A DNA stretch of 64,000 bases, taken from NCBI GenBank assembly GCA_002733905.1, contig NVXK01000021.1, forward strand, positions 1 to 64,000, read 5' to 3'. This document shows positions 56,661 through 64,000 of the stretch, one piece after another (position 1 is the first letter of the stretch; every line of letters begins with the position of its first letter). Below the pieces are notes generated by a model. The model ran no database searches, was not told the DNA's origin, and saw only the letters and a list, made by a program, of their open reading frames with translations. The DNA is from Robiginitomaculum sp. Its GTDB lineage: Bacteria; Pseudomonadota; Alphaproteobacteria; Caulobacterales; Maricaulaceae. The position numbers were made by a program, and so were the translations under genes.

Positions 56661-57203
56661 CTAGACTGTATTGCTTCGAATGGGAGTGTCACATGTAGAG
56701 CACCAGGAGGAGGGCCAACTGTAACTTTTCCAAGACCGCCAAAGTGGCCAGCTACTATAGGAAGTAGTTCTTCAAGCTATCATGACTATAATAAATGGGT
56801 TCCTTTGAATGGGGTGGACTCTGCATGTGTAATGCAAGGTATAATTGATAACCCAACACCAGGAACTCCCTCGCCTGCAAGCTCAACAGGTACGCCAAAT
56901 AACGCTACACCATCACTTCCTCAAGCAATAGTTCGATTAGCTTCCGGCGGTTTTATTGGTGTTAAAAGCCCAGTTATTTCGTACATTCGAAATAATGGTA
57001 AGGTTGTTGTAAATGTGACTTTACCGGGGCACCCATTACATCCAGGGTATGTTGCAAGGACTATCGGGGATAAAAAAGTTAATAATTACGGAGAAGGTTT
57101 AGGACGGCTGCAAAAAGAGAGTTGGCCAACAGCAAAGCGCATCAATGGTGTCTGGATAGGGCAAACCAAAGGGATTATTAATTCGTGTACTTGTTCACAA
57201 TAA
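56379..57203 (+). CDS. Orphan RHS tip cassette 4 (partial core + tip)
   Basis: Core homology starts at 56379 (KTQFAIDTTGA) and ends at about 56660 with DPMG; no ATG precedes it, and the first start-like codon in frame is a TTG at 56460. The new tip (about 180 residues) has a Pro/Ser/Thr linker (NPTPGTPSPASSTGTPNN) followed by SPVISYIRNNGKVVVNVTLPGHPLHPGYVARTIGDKKVNNYGEGLGRLQKES and ends with C-T-C-S-Q. A His and Gly-rich core of this kind could be enzymatic, but I do not recognise the family with certainty. Confidence 0.75.
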   Translation, partial: KTQFAIDTTGAVIWDGGITTPFGESLTLASAFTQNLMFPGQYADSETGLSHNWHRTYDPMLGRYLQSDPIGLAGGLNRYAYVGGNPVSNIDPMGLDCIASNGSVTCRAPGGGPTVTFPRPPKWPATIGSSSSSYHDYNKWVPLNGVDSACVMQGIIDNPTPGTPSPASSTGTPNNATPSLPQAIVRLASGGFIGVKSPVISYIRNNGKVVVNVTLPGHPLHPGYVARTIGDKKVNNYGEGLGRLQKESWPTAKRINGVWIGQTKGIINSCTCSQ

Positions 57204-57213
57204 AAGGTTTTTT

Positions 57214-57642
57214 ATGACAATAAATAGAATAAACTTTGCGTGTTTTATAGCGCCTGCGTTTCCGACACTGTATATGTTTATATTTGTAATGAGGGATTTT
57301 CGTTCGGTGGATGCTGGAGGGAGTTTTGATGTTTTGATTTTGGTAATGACACTATTCGTCAGTTATTTGTGGTCTGTACTCTTTGGGTTACCATACATTT
57401 CCGTTTTGAAAAAAAAGAAATGCCTTAACTCCATATATGTTGTAATCGGAGGAGGTGTATTGGGAGCACTCGCCTATTACATAACTGAATATGGTATTGC
57501 TGCACTTCTCGACTCACCAATATCAGGTATTGAACACGTTGATTCTATAAAATGGGGAGCTTTTTTGGGGGTTTCTGTCGCATTACCGTTTAGCTTAATT
57601 GCGGGACTTCCATTTCTTTATCAAAAAAAGACTAAGAAATAG
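57214..57642 (+). CDS. Putative membrane immunity protein for cassette 4
   Basis: A 142-residue protein with four predicted membrane helices ([81 protein letters not shown]). It starts 10 bases after the cassette 4 stop. A polytopic membrane immunity protein would fit a tip acting on the membrane or periplasm. The next core copy begins directly after its end. Confidence 0.65.
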   Translation: MTINRINFACFIAPAFPTLYMFIFVMRDFRSVDAGGSFDVLILVMTLFVSYLWSVLFGLPYISVLKKKKCLNSIYVVIGGGVLGALAYYITEYGIAALLDSPISGIEHVDSIKWGAFLGVSVALPFSLIAGLPFLYQKKTKK

Positions 57643-57904
57643 CGAGTTCGCAACCGATGCAACGGGCGCAATCATCTGGGACGGCGGCATCACAACCCCG
57701 TTCGGCGAGAGCCTCACTCTCGCCTCCGCCTTCACCCAAAACCTCATGTTCCCGGGCCAGTATGCGGATGCCGAAACAGGATTGAGCCACAACTGGCACA
57801 GGACCTATGATCCGATGCTTGGGAGATACTTGCAGAGTGACCCAATTGGGCTCGCAGGTGGGTTGAATAGGTATGCCTATGTGGGGGGGAACTCTAAAAT
57901 TTAG
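57599..57904 (+). pseudogene. Terminal truncated RHS core copy (cassette 5, tip lost)
   Basis: Core homology runs from about 57645 (EFATDATGA) to 57892 (YVGGN), then the frame ends with SKI and a stop. No tip follows. This is the last copy of the array and looks like an end-eroded or recombined remnant. The open frame starts at a TTG at 57599 inside the previous gene. Confidence 0.75.
57645..57892 (+). repeat. RHS core copy 5
   Basis: Starts about 10 bases inside the copy 1/4 breakpoint and ends early, at the YVGGN codons. Confidence 0.85.
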
Positions 57905-58109
57905 GGATGTAATGTGTAGTATTTCGCAGAATTGTTCGATTGGAACCAAGCTGAAAATAAAATTTCATGGAGGTCTTTTCATGCAATCCACTCTTACAGT
58001 GTAGGAGCTTTAGATTTGAAGGGAATTCGATACACATTCACGAATGTACTCGTGCCTTTTGGGTCTATGTTGAAGTATAGATTTTTTTGTGATAAATTGG
58101 ATAATATTG
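57905..58109 (+). other. Remnant sequence after the RHS array
   Basis: AT-rich DNA carrying a TTG-initiated open frame from 57932 that runs on to 58123 and encodes 63 residues (FDWNQAENKISWRSFHAIHSYSVGALDLKG..). It may be the remains of a tip or immunity gene, since it directly follows the truncated core. I find no motif. The ECF sigma gene starts in its 3' end. Confidence 0.35.
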
Positions 58110-58766
58110 ATGGTGGAGACTGATATTTTAATACGCTCAAAAAAACGATTGGAAAGAAAAATCCAACACAACATTGAGGGGCCCCCGATTAAGAATCAGG
58201 GCGTTACACGTATTACGCTTGCATATCTTGAACAACAAAAACCTCTTAAAATCTTTCTTTCACGTTTCATACGCAGTCCGCAAGAAATAGATGATATTGC
58301 ACAAGAAACATTTATACGCGCTTTCTCAGCAGAGAAAAAGTCTAAAATTGAATATCCCAAAGCTTATATTTATCGGGTAGCACGAAACCTTGCTTTAGAA
58401 TATTTAGAAAAAAGATCAACAAGAATGACCTGTTATATTGAGGATTCTTGCGAAAAAAATGTTTTCCAATCAAACGAAGACGTTGAAAGTAATGTTGATG
58501 TTTTACACAAGTTGGAATTGATAAAGCACGCAATCGCAAAACTGCCACCACAATGCCAGCGTGTTTTTATCATGCATAAAGTATATGGATTTAAATACAA
58601 AGAAATAGCAAACCAACTGGAGATTTCAGTAAGCACCGTTGAAAAATACATGATGGCAGGGCTCAAACAGTGCCGGAAATCCATTAAAAATAAAGAAGCA
58701 ATAGGTCGGGCTGTTACATCGCTTCATCAATATAAAACATCATTGGGGCAGGTGGATAAATCATGA
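58110..58766 (+). CDS. ECF (FecI-like) RNA polymerase sigma factor
   Basis: A 218-residue ECF sigma factor. Region 2 is seen in FLSRFIRSPQEIDDIAQETFIRAFSA and YIYRVARNLALEYLEKRS, and region 4 in LPPQCQRVFIMHKVYGFKYKEIANQLEISVSTVEKYMMAGLKQCR. The preceding FecR-type gene arrangement shows it is of the iron-starvation/cell-surface-signalling group. The start is uncertain: ATG at 58110 or GTG at 58089. Its stop overlaps the fecR-like gene (ATGA). Confidence 0.88.
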   Translation: MVETDILIRSKKRLERKIQHNIEGPPIKNQGVTRITLAYLEQQKPLKIFLSRFIRSPQEIDDIAQETFIRAFSAEKKSKIEYPKAYIYRVARNLALEYLEKRSTRMTCYIEDSCEKNVFQSNEDVESNVDVLHKLELIKHAIAKLPPQCQRVFIMHKVYGFKYKEIANQLEISVSTVEKYMMAGLKQCRKSIKNKEAIGRAVTSLHQYKTSLGQVDKS

Positions 58767-59869
58767 CAACAGAATCTATAACACCACAACAAAATGTTTC
58801 AGACATAGTCGAAGCGGAAGCACTAGCATGGGTTGTACAGCTTACTGGCGATGAGGATATTACAGAAAAAGACCTTGTTGCTTTTCGAGAATGGATCAAC
58901 CGTAGCCCTGCCCATGGGGTAGAAATTAATGAGCTTGCTGAAATTTGGGGTGATTTAAACATATTAACCACAATGGACGAACCCATCCGTCAGGCGGACA
59001 AAATCTCAAAACAATTACGTAAGCAATATGCTCGAAAAATATGGAGGAGACGTTTTACTATACCCACTCTTATATTATGCAGTGCGATTGTTTTTTCCAT
59101 CATGGGGCGCGGGCATTTTATTCACCGGTTCAATTCCTCCACGATACAATCAGCGTCCGTTAATATACCTATCGTTTTTAAATCATCGATAGGGGAACAA
59201 CAAAAGCAAACGCTTGCAGATGGGTCTACGATTACCCTGAATACAGACAGCCATATCGAAGTTGATTTCACGGCCAACCAACGCAATGTTCGCTTGATAA
59301 AAGGGGAAGCTTTGTTTGTCGTTGCCCACGATGCCTCTCGCCCCTTTCTCGTTTTTGCCAAAGACGGTATTGTTCGCGCAGTTGGTACAGAGTTCTCGGT
59401 GCATATTCTCGAGAAAGGCATTGACGTACTTGTTGCAGAAGGCTCTGTTGAACTTTCAACATTGTCACCAACCAAACCTCGCCCCAAACCTCGACATGAG
59501 GCAATACAAGCACAAGTGCTACCAGTAAAAATGGCGCATTTGGGTATTATAAATGCGGGGCATTCCGCGAAAATTGTAAATGCAAAGGCCTCTATTGAGG
59601 TTGTCAGCGCAGATATGATTGACGCGGAGTTATCATGGCAAAATGGCCTTTTGACATTCACGGGCCAGCCGCTTGAAGAGGTTATCGCCGAGGTTAGCCG
59701 CTATACGCAATTAAATATAATTTTAGAAGACGTTGAGCTTAAAAAAATCCGTATTGGGGGGGTATTTAAATCGGGAGAAACTGACGTACTTTTTAGAACA
59801 CTCGAGGCTAGTTTTGCAATCCGCATAGAAGCGACGGATGACTATGTGCGTATCATGCCTAAATTGTAA
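58763..59869 (+). CDS. FecR-like anti-sigma factor
   Basis: A 368-residue inner-membrane regulator. It has a cytoplasmic sigma-binding DUF4880-like domain (EALAWVVQLTGDEDITEKDLVAFREWINRSPAHG), one membrane helix (FTIPTLILCSAIVFSIMG), a FecR periplasmic domain (ADGSTITLNTDSHIEVDF .. GEALFVVAHDASRPFLVFA) and a C-terminal STN-like domain (FTGQPLEEVIAEVSRYTQLNI). It would relay the state of the TonB receptor encoded downstream to the sigma factor upstream. Confidence 0.9.
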   Translation: MTTESITPQQNVSDIVEAEALAWVVQLTGDEDITEKDLVAFREWINRSPAHGVEINELAEIWGDLNILTTMDEPIRQADKISKQLRKQYARKIWRRRFTIPTLILCSAIVFSIMGRGHFIHRFNSSTIQSASVNIPIVFKSSIGEQQKQTLADGSTITLNTDSHIEVDFTANQRNVRLIKGEALFVVAHDASRPFLVFAKDGIVRAVGTEFSVHILEKGIDVLVAEGSVELSTLSPTKPRPKPRHEAIQAQVLPVKMAHLGIINAGHSAKIVNAKASIEVVSADMIDAELSWQNGLLTFTGQPLEEVIAEVSRYTQLNIILEDVELKKIRIGGVFKSGETDVLFRTLEASFAIRIEATDDYVRIMPKL

Positions 59870-59954
59870 CGACACCCTGTTGCAATAAAGCAACTACATT
59901 TATTTAATAAAAAATTTTCAAAAACAACAGTGAGGTAAATTTGATATTGCCCCT

Positions 59955-59984
59955 CATATTTAACAGGTGGCCATGTTAAATATG
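59955..59984. promoter_or_regulatory. Perfect 11-bp inverted repeat upstream of the TonB receptor
   Basis: CATATTTAACA (59955-59965) and TGTTAAATATG (59974-59984) form a perfect inverted repeat around GGTGGCCA. It lies about 50 bases upstream of the receptor start. The right arm plus ATT recurs at 63322-63335 ahead of the second RHS gene. It may be an operator or part of an ECF-type promoter. Confidence 0.55.
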
Positions 59985-60033
59985 ATTACATACATAAGTG
60001 TTCGCTTGATAAATAAAAGAAAGTGGGATTATT

Positions 60034-62910
60034 TTGAACTGTAAATACGCTATTAAATCTGGAATCACATGTGTAGTAATTTTTGCGTTCACAAGTGAAG
60101 CTTTTGCAGATGATAGTAAACATACACTTCATATTACCTCCCAAAATGCTGTTGCCGCACTGACAAGTTTGGCAAAGCAAACAAAATACCCACTCATCTT
60201 TGATTATAATCAAGTGCGATCTCTTCGCGTGAATACTTTGAACGGTAATTATACTTTGCAAGAAGCACTGGATCTTATTCTTAAAGATTCCGGGTTTTCT
60301 GGGCGCCTGTTAAACCGAGAGGTCATTACGATTTCTCCTCGGTCTTATTTAGGAACTCAATCAAAGGAAAATAAAATGATTATAAAAGGGAACAAAAGGG
60401 CGTTAGCAAGTGGAGCTTCAATTGCCATTCTGTCGGCAATGACAGCCGTGCCAGCAAATGCACAAACCTCGTCACAACCTATTCAAAAAGATGAAATCAT
60501 CGTGACGGCAACAATCGGTAGCCGGGGCAAGCCTCGTTCAGCATTGGACTCGCCTGTTGCGATTGATTCAATCAATGCAGACGAATTGATTGGTACTGGC
60601 GCCACCGAAACAGGGCGTATTCTACAAGAGCTCGTGCCATCATTTAACTTCTCGAGTTCGTCAATTTCGGACGGCACAGATTCATTGCGACCAGCAACCT
60701 TACGCGGTTTAGGCCCCGATCAAACACTCGTTCTTGTCAATGGCAAACGTCGTCACAAGTCGGCCCTTATCCATGTCAACACATCCGTTGGACGCGGTAC
60801 CGCAGGTACAGATATTAATGCAATTCCCTCCAGCGCTCTTAAGAATGTAGAAGTCTTACGTGATGGTGCTGCTGCACTTTATGGTTCAGACGCGATTGCT
60901 GGCGTCATAAATTTTGTTCTCAAAGATTCTGCAGAAGGCGGCAACATTAGCGCTTCCGTTGGGCAATATTATGAAGGAGACGGGCGATCAGTTAACTTGA
61001 ACGTCAACAAGGGCTTTGCACTAGGCGAAGATGGCTTTGTAAATATCACCTATGAATACAATAATCGTGAAAGTACCAACCGTGCAGGTTTAAGCGCCCA
61101 ATGCCAATATCTCTGCACAACAAATGCAGCAGGGGATCAAGTCGCCGATCCATCGACAGCCGACTTGGAACGTGCCTTTGAGCGTCAAAACTTTCGCATT
61201 GGCGATTCCGATTCAGAAGCTCATACGGTATTCGCAAATCTCGGGTATGATTTAAACGATACATCTTCGCTTTATGCTTTTGGTAGTTGGGGTTCACGGC
61301 AAAATGAATCTGGTGGGTTTTATCGCCGCGCCAATCAAGGAAGCCGTACGCTTCTTGATTTATATCCAAATGGTTTTTTACCGCTTATTCGTCCAGAGAT
61401 TAGCGATGTCTCTTTGAATACTGGTATTGATTGGGAAATTGGCGACAAGCTTACCGTTGACACAAGTGTTGGTTATGGAAGCAATTCCTATAACTTTGAA
61501 ATCGCAAACTCTGCAAATGTATCTCTCGGCCTTGCAACACCAACCGTGTTTGATGCTGGTACATTGAAGCTTTCAGAATTAAGCGCCAATATAGATGCCG
61601 TTTATGATTTTGATAAATATGTACTGGCCTTTGGTGGTGGGTATCGAGAAGAAACATATGAATTAGAAGCAGGCGAACCTGCATCATATGCGAATGGCGG
61701 CTTCATCAATACAGACACAATTTATGTACCGACATTGTTTGGACCAACATCTGGAAGTGCTGGTGCACAAGTCTTTAGAGGCTTTAGCCCATCAAACCAA
61801 GTTGATGAAACACGAACTTCATATGCAGCTTATGCAGAAGTCAGTGCCGATTTGACAGACCGTATTAACGCCCAAGCTGCGGCGCGTTACGAGAACTATG
61901 ATGGTTTTGGTGGTACGCTTACATGGAAAGTTGCAGGCCTTGCACGGGTAACTGACTATCTTAATGTACGTGGTTCCATAGCTTCAGGTTTCCGTGCCCC
62001 GTCTATGCAACAATTATACTTTAATTCAACGAGCACTCAATTTGTACAAAATGGAGCAGGTGTAACTGTCGCTGAAGAACGTGGTACTTTCCGTAATGAT
62101 AGTTCGCTAGCAAAAGCATTAGGTATTCCTGATCTGCAAGAAGAAACATCATTAAGCTGGGGACTTGGCGCGGTACTTACACCGTTTGACGGCTTCACAC
62201 TGACCGTTGATTATTACAAAATTGATATTGATGACCGGATCATGATTTCAGGATCTGTAAACCCGACACCAGCAACCGCCGCAGCTTTCGCTGCTAATGC
62301 TGCGACATCGGGTCAATTCTTTATTAATGGCGTGGATACAAAAACCTCAGGCGTTGATATTATCACTGCATACAAGCTCCCTAATCAAGTGATGGGCGGA
62401 GATGTAAAACTGACCGCTTCTGCTAACTTTACGAGCACAAGTGTAAAACGTGAAATCCCTGCGCCAGGCTTGCTTGCTGGTTTGGACCTTGTTACGGATC
62501 AGGACATCTCTATCCTTGAGGAATGGCAACCAAAATCACGTATCAACTTAGGTGCAAACTGGTCAAATGATCATTGGAGCTTTAGTCTCCAAGGCAGCCA
62601 GTACGGTAAATATACGATTTGTGAAGGGAGTAGCTGTAGCTCGAGACAAACTTTCGGCGCAAAATGGTTGGCAGATGTTTCTGCTGATTACCGTTTTGAA
62701 AATGGTGTAAAATTAACAGTCGGCGCGAACAATCTCTTCGACCAAACACCTGATGCAAACTTGATTGGTCAATCTCGTGGTGGGCGTATCGTTGACACGG
62801 CTGGAAACCTCATTGTTGAAAGCGATGGCGTCTTCCAATTCTCACGTAGATCAGCTCCATTCGGCTTTAACGGTGGCTATGTCTATAGTCGCGTAAGCAT
62901 CAATTTCTAA
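60034..62910 (+). CDS. TonB-dependent receptor with N-terminal STN signalling domain and internal second signal peptide
   Basis: A 958-residue outer-membrane receptor. Residues 1-25 are a signal peptide (ending TSEAFA), followed by an STN domain (about 30-110: LHITSQNAVAALTSLAKQTKYPLIFDYNQV..) that signals to FecR. At residue 115 there is a Met with a second signal-peptide-like segment (MIIKGNKRALASGASIAILSAM..VPANAQ). Next comes a plug domain (DEIIVTATIGSRGKPRSALDSPVAID .. LRGLGPDQTLVLVNGKRRHKSALIHVN) and a 22-strand barrel region ending in YSRVSINF. The start at 60034 is a TTG. The substrate is unknown. Confidence 0.87.
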   Translation: MNCKYAIKSGITCVVIFAFTSEAFADDSKHTLHITSQNAVAALTSLAKQTKYPLIFDYNQVRSLRVNTLNGNYTLQEALDLILKDSGFSGRLLNREVITISPRSYLGTQSKENKMIIKGNKRALASGASIAILSAMTAVPANAQTSSQPIQKDEIIVTATIGSRGKPRSALDSPVAIDSINADELIGTGATETGRILQELVPSFNFSSSSISDGTDSLRPATLRGLGPDQTLVLVNGKRRHKSALIHVNTSVGRGTAGTDINAIPSSALKNVEVLRDGAAALYGSDAIAGVINFVLKDSAEGGNISASVGQYYEGDGRSVNLNVNKGFALGEDGFVNITYEYNNRESTNRAGLSAQCQYLCTTNAAGDQVADPSTADLERAFERQNFRIGDSDSEAHTVFANLGYDLNDTSSLYAFGSWGSRQNESGGFYRRANQGSRTLLDLYPNGFLPLIRPEISDVSLNTGIDWEIGDKLTVDTSVGYGSNSYNFEIANSANVSLGLATPTVFDAGTLKLSELSANIDAVYDFDKYVLAFGGGYREETYELEAGEPASYANGGFINTDTIYVPTLFGPTSGSAGAQVFRGFSPSNQVDETRTSYAAYAEVSADLTDRINAQAAARYENYDGFGGTLTWKVAGLARVTDYLNVRGSIASGFRAPSMQQLYFNSTSTQFVQNGAGVTVAEERGTFRNDSSLAKALGIPDLQEETSLSWGLGAVLTPFDGFTLTVDYYKIDIDDRIMISGSVNPTPATAAAFAANAATSGQFFINGVDTKTSGVDIITAYKLPNQVMGGDVKLTASANFTSTSVKREIPAPGLLAGLDLVTDQDISILEEWQPKSRINLGANWSNDHWSFSLQGSQYGKYTICEGSSCSSRQTFGAKWLADVSADYRFENGVKLTVGANNLFDQTPDANLIGQSRGGRIVDTAGNLIVESDGVFQFSRRSAPFGFNGGYVYSRVSINF
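60363..60378 (+). promoter_or_regulatory. Internal ribosome site and start codon in the TonB receptor gene
   Basis: AAAGGA at 60363-60368 lies 7 bases before an in-frame ATG at 60376, which begins a complete second signal peptide. Translation from here would give an 844-residue receptor without the STN domain. The site is better formed than that of the upstream TTG start. Confidence 0.6.
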
Positions 62911-62926
62911 TACGTTCTCGTATTAG
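62907..62926 (+). other. 8-bp inverted repeat overlapping the TonB receptor stop codon
   Basis: CTAATACG (62907-62914) and CGTATTAG (62919-62926) form a perfect hairpin with loop TTCT; the first arm contains the TAA stop codon. It precedes the terminator by 14 bases. Confidence 0.45.
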
Positions 62927-62940
62927 AACCAGCAAAACAG

Positions 62941-62976
62941 AAGGCGGCGCAAACACAATGTTTGCGCCGCCTTTTT
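62941..62976 (+). terminator. Strong intrinsic terminator after the TonB receptor
   Basis: A 14-bp GC-rich stem (AAGGCGGCGCAAAC / GTTTGCGCCGCCTT) with loop ACAAT is followed by T residues. It closes the ECF-FecR-TonB unit. Confidence 0.93.
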
Positions 62977-63378
62977 ATCTTCCTCAAAAATTTAGTCTTT
63001 GCAGCGTATGATAAGGCAGACGTAAGTCGCTCAGATGATAATCAAAGCCCAAAGAAGGACGAAACACAAATATCAGAGATACTACGAGATTATGACGTAT
63101 CAGAGCCAAAAGGCTAAAGGCACAGAGAACACTAGCGGATTTAATAAGTATAAAGGGATTGAATGTTTTATTCCCTACAAGAAAATCAATAGCTCAGAAG
63201 GTAATTGAATATATATTAAAGCCGATTGCATAGAACTTATATGCGCCCTATATTAGATAAATCCACCAATACAACTTTGGCGTTGACGCTCACTTGCTAC
63301 ACATGCAACCGTGAAGAGGGCTGTTAAATATGATTCGAGATAGAAAAAACTATCTCACGCACATATTGAAGGATGAAT
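62977..63378. other. Intergenic stretch upstream of the second RHS gene
   Basis: About 400 bases without a well-supported gene. An open frame ending at 63117 (..YDKADVSRSDDNQSPKKDETQISEILRDYDVSEPKG) has a protein-like composition, but its only start is a TTG inside the terminator, so it may be a gene remnant. TGTTAAATATGATT lies at 63322-63335 and a hairpin GAGATAG/CTATCTC at 63337-63356, both of which could belong to the promoter or leader of the following gene. Confidence 0.4.
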
Positions 63379-64000
63379 ATGGAACTTTCACAACACATCG
63401 CTGTTTTGCTTTTTGTGCTGAGTATGACGCTTGGTTCAACAATAGCACATATGGGGAGCGCGATGATGCGTATCAATAAAATGTTATCAAAAAATCAATT
63501 GATCCGCATTGGTTTACTTTTTTTATTCTCAGCCAGTACCGCAATACCTTCCTTTGCTTATGATCCAGACAGACCCACAAGGCCCGGCGGCGGCGGAAGT
63601 ACAACATATAATGCGCCAAAATTCCCTGCAATTGAATGGGAAAAACGACAACGCGCAAATGAGCGACTAAGAAGCTATGGCCCAGACTTGCTTGGTGACG
63701 GCATTGATCCCCATACGGGAACGATTGTATTTTCACACACTGACATTAGTATTCCGGGTAACTCTGATCTTGATGTATCGATTACACGGAAACTTTCGCA
63801 AGGCTTAAACTACCATCCGAGCGCAAATGTGGGGTTTGGCGATTGGGAATTGGGTATTCCCAGAATACGAACTGTAACAACAGTAGATACGAACTTCCGC
63901 ACGAGTAATAGGTGCTCAGGAGGATTTGCTCATAATTTTAATCACTCCTACTCCGCGTCAAGAACTTTGAGCTCCTACACCTATTCAAATGGGTTGCATA
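63379..64000 (+). CDS. Second RHS-family protein, N-terminal part (runs off the window)
   Basis: The frame is open to the end of the window (207 codons). After one or two hydrophobic N-terminal segments (IAVLLFVLSMTLGSTIA and LIRIGLLFLFSASTAIPSFA) comes a Pro/Gly linker, then LLGDGIDPHTGTIVFSHTDISIPGNSDLDVSITRKLSQ, which matches the entry region of large secreted RHS/YD-repeat proteins. ATG at 63379 follows AAGG; an ATG at 63466 after GGGGAG would give one clean signal peptide and may be the true start. This gene differs in its N-terminus from the RHS gene at 45740. Confidence 0.75.
   Translation, partial: MELSQHIAVLLFVLSMTLGSTIAHMGSAMMRINKMLSKNQLIRIGLLFLFSASTAIPSFAYDPDRPTRPGGGGSTTYNAPKFPAIEWEKRQRANERLRSYGPDLLGDGIDPHTGTIVFSHTDISIPGNSDLDVSITRKLSQGLNYHPSANVGFGDWELGIPRIRTVTTVDTNFRTSNRCSGGFAHNFNHSYSASRTLSSYTYSNGLH

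Noticed and set aside
50781-57892. Regular repeats that might suggest a CRISPR array or insertion sequences
   Set aside because: The repeats are long coding RHS core copies with unequal spacing; there are no short palindromic repeats, transposase genes or terminal inverted repeats.
62962-63117. 51-codon frame after the TonB receptor
   Set aside because: The translation looks protein-like at its end, but the only start is a TTG inside the terminator stem. Possibly a remnant; not called as a gene.

Overview
The window reads as chromosomal DNA of an alphaproteobacterium with moderate-to-low GC (mid-40s per cent by eye). The lineage call is inference from gene content and order: dusB (nifR3)-ntrB-ntrC-ntrY-ntrX-trkA-trkH-hfq-hflX-mazG, plsX-fabH-ihfA-merR next to tRNA-Pro, a ubiquinol-cytochrome c chaperone gene, a fused ispDF and a PstA with a long N-terminal extension are all typical alphaproteobacterial arrangements. 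A marine Hyphomonadaceae/Maricaulales-like organism would fit, but nothing here fixes the genus.

Layout. 1-2.9 kb: the end of an FG-GAP repeat protein, a QueD-like protein lacking the usual catalytic Cys, and a small cluster of unknown function (DUF6065-like protein, small protein, HTTM-like membrane protein). 3.3-16.8 kb: cinA and ispDF on the minus strand, then the dusB-ntrBC-ntrYX-trkAH-hfq-hflX regulatory and ion-transport run. 16.9-20.3 kb: mazG and ccmDCBA on the minus strand with ccmE divergent. 20.6-36.9 kb: housekeeping genes, including a MarR/hppD divergent pair with a clear operator, glyA with a structured leader, nrdR-nusB-thiL, bamE, plsX-fabH-ihfA-merR, tRNA-Pro(GGG), sdaA, an M2 peptidase, hemH, and thrC with a shikimate-kinase-like partner. 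37-43.9 kb: the phosphate regulon phoR-pstS-pstC-pstA-pstB-phoU-phoB, read leftwards behind a tandem Pho box. 44.1-45.2 kb: heme A synthase.

45.7-57.9 kb is the unusual region. A 1636-residue secreted RHS/YD-repeat protein with a variable C-terminal tip is followed by five co-oriented orphan cassettes. Each orphan carries a near-identical copy of the 3' end of the RHS core. Four of them then carry a different C-terminal tip and a small downstream gene placed like an immunity gene; the fifth has lost its tip. The cassettes lack convincing start sites of their own, so the array looks like a silent store of toxin tips that could recombine onto the main gene. The RHS protein also carries a long, Cys-bracketed coiled-coil insertion just before the conserved core, copied into two cassettes. 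Three of the five tips end in a C-x-C motif.

58.1-62.9 kb encodes an ECF sigma factor, a FecR-like anti-sigma factor and an STN-domain TonB receptor. The receptor has two signal peptides and a second internal translation start, so it may be made in long (signalling) and short (transport-only) forms. A second RHS-family gene begins at about 63.4 kb and runs off the window; a 14-bp motif is shared between its upstream region and that of the TonB receptor.

Other points worth attention are an NtrC that has lost the sigma54-contact loop and the Walker B glutamate, and the thrC/shikimate-kinase-like pair that mirrors a eukaryotic fusion protein.
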